Assembly: GCA_902803675.1 (NCBI GenBank)
Contig: CADCQZ010000152.1
Location: 1 to 10,476, forward strand
Direction: 5' to 3'
Source of the DNA: an uncultured Eubacteriales bacterium
Lineage (GTDB): Bacteria > Bacillota_A > Clostridia > Christensenellales > Aristaeellaceae
DNA: 10,476 bases
The notes beneath the pieces were generated by a model, which was not told where the DNA came from, did not search any database, and was given only the letters and a program-made list of their open reading frames with translations. This document shows positions 7,120-10,476 of the stretch, piece after piece. Position 1 is the first letter of the stretch, and each line of letters starts with the position of its first letter. Position numbers and translations under genes: made by a program.

Positions 7120-7148
7120 TTGAAACAACTGGGCGGATTTGGTATAAT
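7120..7148 (+). promoter_or_regulatory. Sigma-A promoter of the apbE operon
   Basis: TTGAAA (7120-7125) and TATAAT (7143-7148) have a 17-base spacer, and TGG before the -10 makes it extended. Transcription should begin near 7155, leaving a short leader of about 27 bases before the apbE start. No riboswitch fits in that leader. In particular there is no FMN (RFN) element, so the operon is not controlled by a flavin riboswitch. Confidence 0.88.
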
Positions 7149-7181
7149 CATTTAGATTGATTTTTCGCGTATGAGGTGACT

Positions 7182-8231
7182 ATGCCGCTGCGGTTTTTGA
7201 GCCTGATCCTGTCGCTGATCCTGCTCCTTGGCGCTCCTTTGAGCGTCACGGCGGGTCCAAGCGATCTTATCCGATACAGCAAAAGTTTTTATGACGCGTT
7301 CGATACCGTCATCAGCCTGATCGGCTATACGGAAAGCGAAGAAGCCTTCGATACCGTATTCGCCGGCTTCATGGATCTGTTCATGCGGTATCACCGCGTT
7401 TACGACGGATACAATCCCTATGACGGCGTGGATAACCTGTACGCCCTGAACCGGTCCCCCGCCGGGACAGCGGTACCGGTGGAACCGGAACTGATGGAAC
7501 TGCTCGTGTGGGCGAAGGAAAAACAGCCCCTGTTCAACGGGCGCGTCAATATCGCGATGGGGAGCGTGCTGGAGATCTGGCACGAGTACCGCGCCGAGGG
7601 GACAGCGATACCGCCCATGGAAGACCTGATCGCGGCCGACGGGCACATCGATCTTGACACCCTGATCCTGGATGAGGAAAACCTGACCGTGACAAGGACC
7701 GATGACAGCGTCCGGATCGACCTGGGAGCCGTCGCCAAGGGATACACCGTGGAAAAAGCGGCTCAATGGCTGCTGGAGAGCCCGATGACGTCTTTCCTCA
7801 TCAACGCCGGCGGCAACGTGCGCTGCGGACACCGGCCACACAACGGCAAAAAGGCCTGGTCTGTGGGTGTGGAGGATCCGGACCATATCGGCCAGTGGCT
7901 GGATCTGATCTACGCCAATGATCTGTCCATCGTGACCAGCGGCGACTATCAGCGGTACTATGTGGTGGACGGGGTCCGTTATCATCACATCATCGATCCC
8001 GACACGCTGATGCCGGCCGCCAACATGCGCTCGGTGACCATCGTGACAAAAGACTCCGGACTGGCCGACATGATGTCCACAGCCCTATTCAACATGGATC
8101 CCGAGACCGGGATGGCGTTCGTGAACGCGTTCGACGGCGCGGAAGCGTACTGGATCGGCACCGACGGAAGCGTCCGTTTCACAGACGGGCTCATCCCGAT
8201 GCTTTATTCCCAGGGCGCTCTGAATCTATGA
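7182..8231 (+). CDS. apbE: FAD:protein FMN transferase (ApbE family), secreted
   Basis: ApbE cleaves FAD and attaches FMN through a phosphoester bond to a threonine in target proteins, using magnesium. Here 349 residues are encoded, the usual length. A signal peptide (MPLRFLSLILSLILLLG, likely cut after VTA24) places the enzyme outside the membrane; there is no lipobox Cys. Family motifs are YDAFDTVISLIGY (37-49), FNGRVNIAMGSVLEIW (118-133), DLGAVAKGY (180-188), INAGGNVR (207-214), TSGDYQRYY (252-260), HHIIDPDT (268-275) and the metal-binding ADMMSTALF (295-303). The start could be GTG 7176 or ATG 7182; I prefer ATG 7182 because GAGG then lies five bases upstream. The two following genes encode an FAD-making enzyme and a multi-FMN_bind protein, its obvious cofactor supply and substrate. 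Confidence 0.96.
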   Translation: MPLRFLSLILSLILLLGAPLSVTAGPSDLIRYSKSFYDAFDTVISLIGYTESEEAFDTVFAGFMDLFMRYHRVYDGYNPYDGVDNLYALNRSPAGTAVPVEPELMELLVWAKEKQPLFNGRVNIAMGSVLEIWHEYRAEGTAIPPMEDLIAADGHIDLDTLILDEENLTVTRTDDSVRIDLGAVAKGYTVEKAAQWLLESPMTSFLINAGGNVRCGHRPHNGKKAWSVGVEDPDHIGQWLDLIYANDLSIVTSGDYQRYYVVDGVRYHHIIDPDTLMPAANMRSVTIVTKDSGLADMMSTALFNMDPETGMAFVNAFDGAEAYWIGTDGSVRFTDGLIPMLYSQGALNL

Positions 8232-8247
8232 TCGATCGGGAGGCATG

Positions 8248-8820
8248 ATGGGGCTGATCACACTGAATGACGCATACCGCGCCGAGGCACCGGCCGCTGT
8301 CTGTCTCGGGACTTTCGACGGCGTCCATCTGGGGCATCAGGCCCTGATCAGAAAGACCGTCGCGGCGGCCCGGGAAGAGGGCCTTGTCCCGACGGCATTC
8401 ACATTCGATGTACCGCCCTACGCTTTCTTCCATCCGGAGGCCAGGGGCGATATCCTGACCACGGTGGAAGAAAAGTCCCGGCTGATGCATCAGTACGGGA
8501 TCAGGGACGTGATCTGCTGTCCCTTCACCGGGACCGTAGGGGCCATGGACTACCGGGATTTTTTTGAAAGGATCCTGCTGGAACAGTGCATGGCGAAGAC
8601 TCTCGTGATCGGGTTCCATTTCACTTTCGGCAAAGACGCCCGCGGCAACGCCCGGTCCCTGGAGGAGCTGTGCGCCCGGGCCGGCATCCGGCTGCATGTC
8701 ATCCCCCCCGTGATGACGGACGAGGGCCGGCTGATCTCCAGCACCGCCATAAGACATTACATCCGCGACGGGGACCTTGAAGCCGCCGGGAAGATGCTCG
8801 GCAGACCTGTTAATCAGTGA
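8248..8820 (+). CDS. Single-domain FAD synthetase (RibF N-terminal adenylyltransferase domain only)
   Basis: It should convert FMN and ATP to FAD and pyrophosphate in the cytosol. The 190 residues correspond to the N-terminal half of bifunctional RibF. Nucleotidyltransferase motifs are GTFDGVHLGHQ (21-31, with the HxGH signature at 27-30), TFDVPP (52-57), GFHFTFGKDARGN (122-134) and ISSTAIR (163-169). The protein ends at GRPVNQ, just where RibF would continue into the riboflavin kinase domain, so that domain is absent. The ending is clean and the frame intact, so it looks like a natural single-domain enzyme rather than a broken gene. ATG 8245 is only one base from GGGAGG, so ATG 8248 is the more likely start. 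It follows apbE by 16 bases. Its product FAD is the substrate of ApbE, which suggests dedicated cofactor supply. Confidence 0.92.
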   Translation: MGLITLNDAYRAEAPAAVCLGTFDGVHLGHQALIRKTVAAAREEGLVPTAFTFDVPPYAFFHPEARGDILTTVEEKSRLMHQYGIRDVICCPFTGTVGAMDYRDFFERILLEQCMAKTLVIGFHFTFGKDARGNARSLEELCARAGIRLHVIPPVMTDEGRLISSTAIRHYIRDGDLEAAGKMLGRPVNQ

Positions 8821-8851
8821 TCCGGAAAACTTTTATATAGGAGGAACCCCT

Positions 8852-10476
8852 ATGAAAAGAAAAGCACCCGCGTGGCTGATCCTGACCTTGGTCACACTCG
8901 TGGCCGCACTGTGCCTTGGCGGCACTTACGAGATCACCAAGGACACGATCGCGAAACGGTCAGTCGAAAACAAGATCGCCACTCAGAAGCAGCTCCTCGA
9001 GACCGCCAACGATTTTGAATCGGTCTATGCCCAGAATGACGACGGCTCACAGGGCGAGGAACTGATGGTGATCGGCAAAGCCGCTGACGGCAGCACCGCC
9101 GGCTATGTCTCAACCACCACCGTACAGGGTTTCGGCGGCGATGTGGACGTGACCGTCGGCGTGGACGACAAGGGCGTGATCACCGGTGTGCGCGTGGGCG
9201 GTGACAATTTCTCCGAGACCGCCGGCCTGGGCGCCAAGTCCAAGGAGCCCGCGTTCTATGAGCAGTTTGCCGGGAAAGAATATCCCGTCGACCTGAAAAA
9301 GAACGGCGGTGAGATCGACGCCATCACCTCCGCCACCATCACCTCCAGCGCGGTGGTGCGCGGTGTCAACAAGGCCATCAAGGAGATGTCCGAGCGCGCG
9401 GGCTTCAAGATCAACGAGCCCGTGGTGCTCGTGGAGGAACTGGGGAACGACCGCTACAGCACCAGCAAGCAGGGCTTCGGCGGCCCCGTGTATGTGGAGC
9501 TGGAAGTCAAGGACGGCAGCATCACCGATATCGTCCTGGGCGATGAGAACTTCAACGAGAGTGCCGGATACGGCGCGAAAGCCAAGGACGAGAGCTTCTA
9601 CAAACAGTACATCGGCAAGGGCGGCACCGAACTGGCCCTGGGCACCGATGTGGACGCCATCAGCGGCGCGACGATCACCTCCACAGCGGTCAATGACGCC
9701 GTGAACATGATCCTGCTCTACGTCAACGATCCCGCCGCGTTCGCCGCCCAGACCGCCGACGCCGGCAACGAAGCGGATCTGAGCCTGAAGGACGGCTCCC
9801 AGGTCTATACCGCCGAGGGCAAGGGCCTGACCGGCACCTTCGACGTGAGCGTGTCCATCGACGGCAGCGGCGCCGTGGACGGCATCCAGGTGGGTGACGC
9901 TTCCACCGCGGAAGACAGCGCTTTCCTGGGCCGCGTGCAGAACGATAACAAATTCCTGTCCCAGTTCCTCGGCGTGAACGCCCCGGTCGATGAGAGCGCC
10001 GTGGACACCGTTGCCGGCGCCACCATTTCCAGCAAGGGCGTGATCAGCGCGGTCAACAAGGCTTACCGCGAGTATGCCGGCATCCCCGAGGAGACCCCCG
10101 AGCCCGCGCAGCCCGCCGGCACCGGGAGCGGCAATACCGTGAAGGCCAAGGGCCTCACCGGTTCCTTCGACGTGACTGTCGACCTGAACGATGACGGTAC
10201 CGTCAAGGCCGTCACCCTGGGCGAGAGCGATTCCGAGATGGACAAAGACTTCCTGGCGAAGGTCAACACGGAAGACTTCCTCGGCCAGTTCGCCGGCAAG
10301 GCCCTGCCCGTGGACGGCATCGACGCCGTGAGCGGCGCTACTATCTCCAGCAAGGCCGTGATCGACGCTGTCAACAGCTTCGCTTCCGCCGAGCCCGCTC
10401 CCGCCGAAGAGCCCGCCGCCGAAGGCAAGGGCGGCACCGTGAAGGCCAAGGGCCTCACCGGTTCCTTCGACGTGAA
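8852..10476 (+). CDS. RnfG-like membrane-anchored protein with repeated FMN_bind domains (runs off the window)
   Basis: An extracytosolic flavin carrier. 541 residues are visible and the 3' end is missing. An N-terminal membrane anchor (about 8-27) and a helical stretch (about 30-57) resemble RnfG/NqrC. FMN_bind domains follow, each ending in the ApbE acceptor pattern Dxx[ST]GAT. They are 1 (about 84-175, DAITSAT, Thr162), 2 (about 195-285, DAISGAT, Thr274), 3 (about 323-402, DTVAGAT, Thr391) and 4 (about 430-508, DAVSGAT, Thr497); a fifth begins near 529. Domain 1 has the RnfG hallmark SETAGLGAK followed by FYEQFAGK. Domains 3 and 4 are shorter and divergent at SETAGLGAK. Pro/Ala/Glu-rich linkers (about 414-426, 511-522) separate the later domains. 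The start has AGGAGG seven bases upstream. It lies 31 bases after the FAD synthetase gene. Probable role: multi-flavin electron relay, either Rnf-linked or for extracellular electron transfer. Confidence 0.93.
   Translation, partial: MKRKAPAWLILTLVTLVAALCLGGTYEITKDTIAKRSVENKIATQKQLLETANDFESVYAQNDDGSQGEELMVIGKAADGSTAGYVSTTTVQGFGGDVDVTVGVDDKGVITGVRVGGDNFSETAGLGAKSKEPAFYEQFAGKEYPVDLKKNGGEIDAITSATITSSAVVRGVNKAIKEMSERAGFKINEPVVLVEELGNDRYSTSKQGFGGPVYVELEVKDGSITDIVLGDENFNESAGYGAKAKDESFYKQYIGKGGTELALGTDVDAISGATITSTAVNDAVNMILLYVNDPAAFAAQTADAGNEADLSLKDGSQVYTAEGKGLTGTFDVSVSIDGSGAVDGIQVGDASTAEDSAFLGRVQNDNKFLSQFLGVNAPVDESAVDTVAGATISSKGVISAVNKAYREYAGIPEETPEPAQPAGTGSGNTVKAKGLTGSFDVTVDLNDDGTVKAVTLGESDSEMDKDFLAKVNTEDFLGQFAGKALPVDGIDAVSGATISSKAVIDAVNSFASAEPAPAEEPAAEGKGGTVKAKGLTGSFDV
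10136..10175 (+). repeat. 40-base perfect direct repeat, copy 1 (start of FMN_bind domain 4)
   Basis: These 40 bases, encoding TVKAKGLTGSFDV, are identical to 10436-10475 with a period of exactly 300 bases (100 codons). The perfect DNA identity, including third codon positions, points to recent duplication or gene conversion between domains 4 and 5. Domain 3 begins with a related but diverged version at about 9817-9849. Confidence 0.95.
10436..10475 (+). repeat. 40-base perfect direct repeat, copy 2 (start of FMN_bind domain 5)
   Basis: This is the second copy, identical to 10136-10175, and it ends one base before the window edge. It shows that the repeat array continues beyond this window. 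The identity may extend further; that cannot be seen here. Confidence 0.95.

Noticed and set aside
7171..7179. A two-codon ORF ATG AGG TGA just before apbE
   Set aside because: It overlaps the apbE ribosome binding site and is too short to suggest a leader peptide; most likely chance.
7152..7988. A 278-codon minus-strand frame over apbE
   Set aside because: It is antisense to apbE, which has all family motifs, and ends inside the apbE promoter leader.
8821..8851. A separate promoter for the FMN_bind gene
   Set aside because: TATATA is present at 8833-8838, but there is no -35 at the right spacing and the gap is only 31 bases, so it is read with the upstream genes.
9309..9704. A 131-codon plus-strand frame within the FMN_bind gene
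   Set aside because: It is a shifted frame made of Arg/Ser/Pro/Thr-rich codons inside the continuous FMN_bind reading frame.

Overview
The window looks like chromosomal DNA of a GC-rich Gram-positive anaerobe, most likely a member of Clostridia (Bacillota). The reasons are strong AGGAGG-type ribosome binding sites, sigma-A promoters with 17-base spacers, a SAM-I (S-box) riboswitch with a transcription terminator in front of metK, TTG and GTG starts, and an RnfG-like FMN-binding protein. I cannot place it to genus. Nothing points to phage, insertion sequences, CRISPR or tRNA/rRNA genes.

Left half (1-4742, minus strand): one operon for an ABC importer of the Fe(III)/AfuABC-FbpABC type. It is read from a strong promoter at 4714-4742. 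The order is a fused two-module permease (GTG start at 4637), an ATPase (2729-1587), a secreted substrate-binding protein (1516-305), and the N-terminus of an unrecognised membrane protein that leaves the window (228-1). Hairpins lie in each gap between genes. The one after the permease is followed by a U-tract and could act as a partial terminator. The ATPase has Ala where the D-loop Asp is expected.

The 409-base divergent gap 4638-5046 holds the importer promoter with an AT-rich stretch upstream of its -35, a perfect-consensus promoter facing right (4821-4849), and the SAM-I riboswitch (4866-4968) with its terminator (4986-5017). The stretch 4755-4820 shows nothing else I can name.

Middle (5047-7040, plus strand): metK (S-adenosylmethionine synthetase), then a ribulose-phosphate 3-epimerase family gene resembling allulose-6-phosphate epimerase. 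No promoter or terminator is evident between them, so the epimerase may be co-transcribed under SAM control. A nested hairpin terminator follows.

Right part (7120-10476, plus strand): a second operon with its own extended -10 promoter. It encodes a secreted ApbE flavin transferase, a single-domain FAD synthetase (the RibF adenylyltransferase half without the kinase half), and a membrane-anchored RnfG-like protein with at least four FMN_bind repeats, the start of a fifth, and Pro/Ala/Glu-rich linkers. The last gene runs off the window. Together they form a plausible flavinylation module: FAD is made in the cytosol, ApbE attaches FMN to threonines outside the membrane, and the repeat protein carries several covalent flavins, probably for electron transfer across or beyond the membrane. 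The parts are known families. The single-domain FAD synthetase in the operon and the still-expanding repeat array are the most interesting features here.
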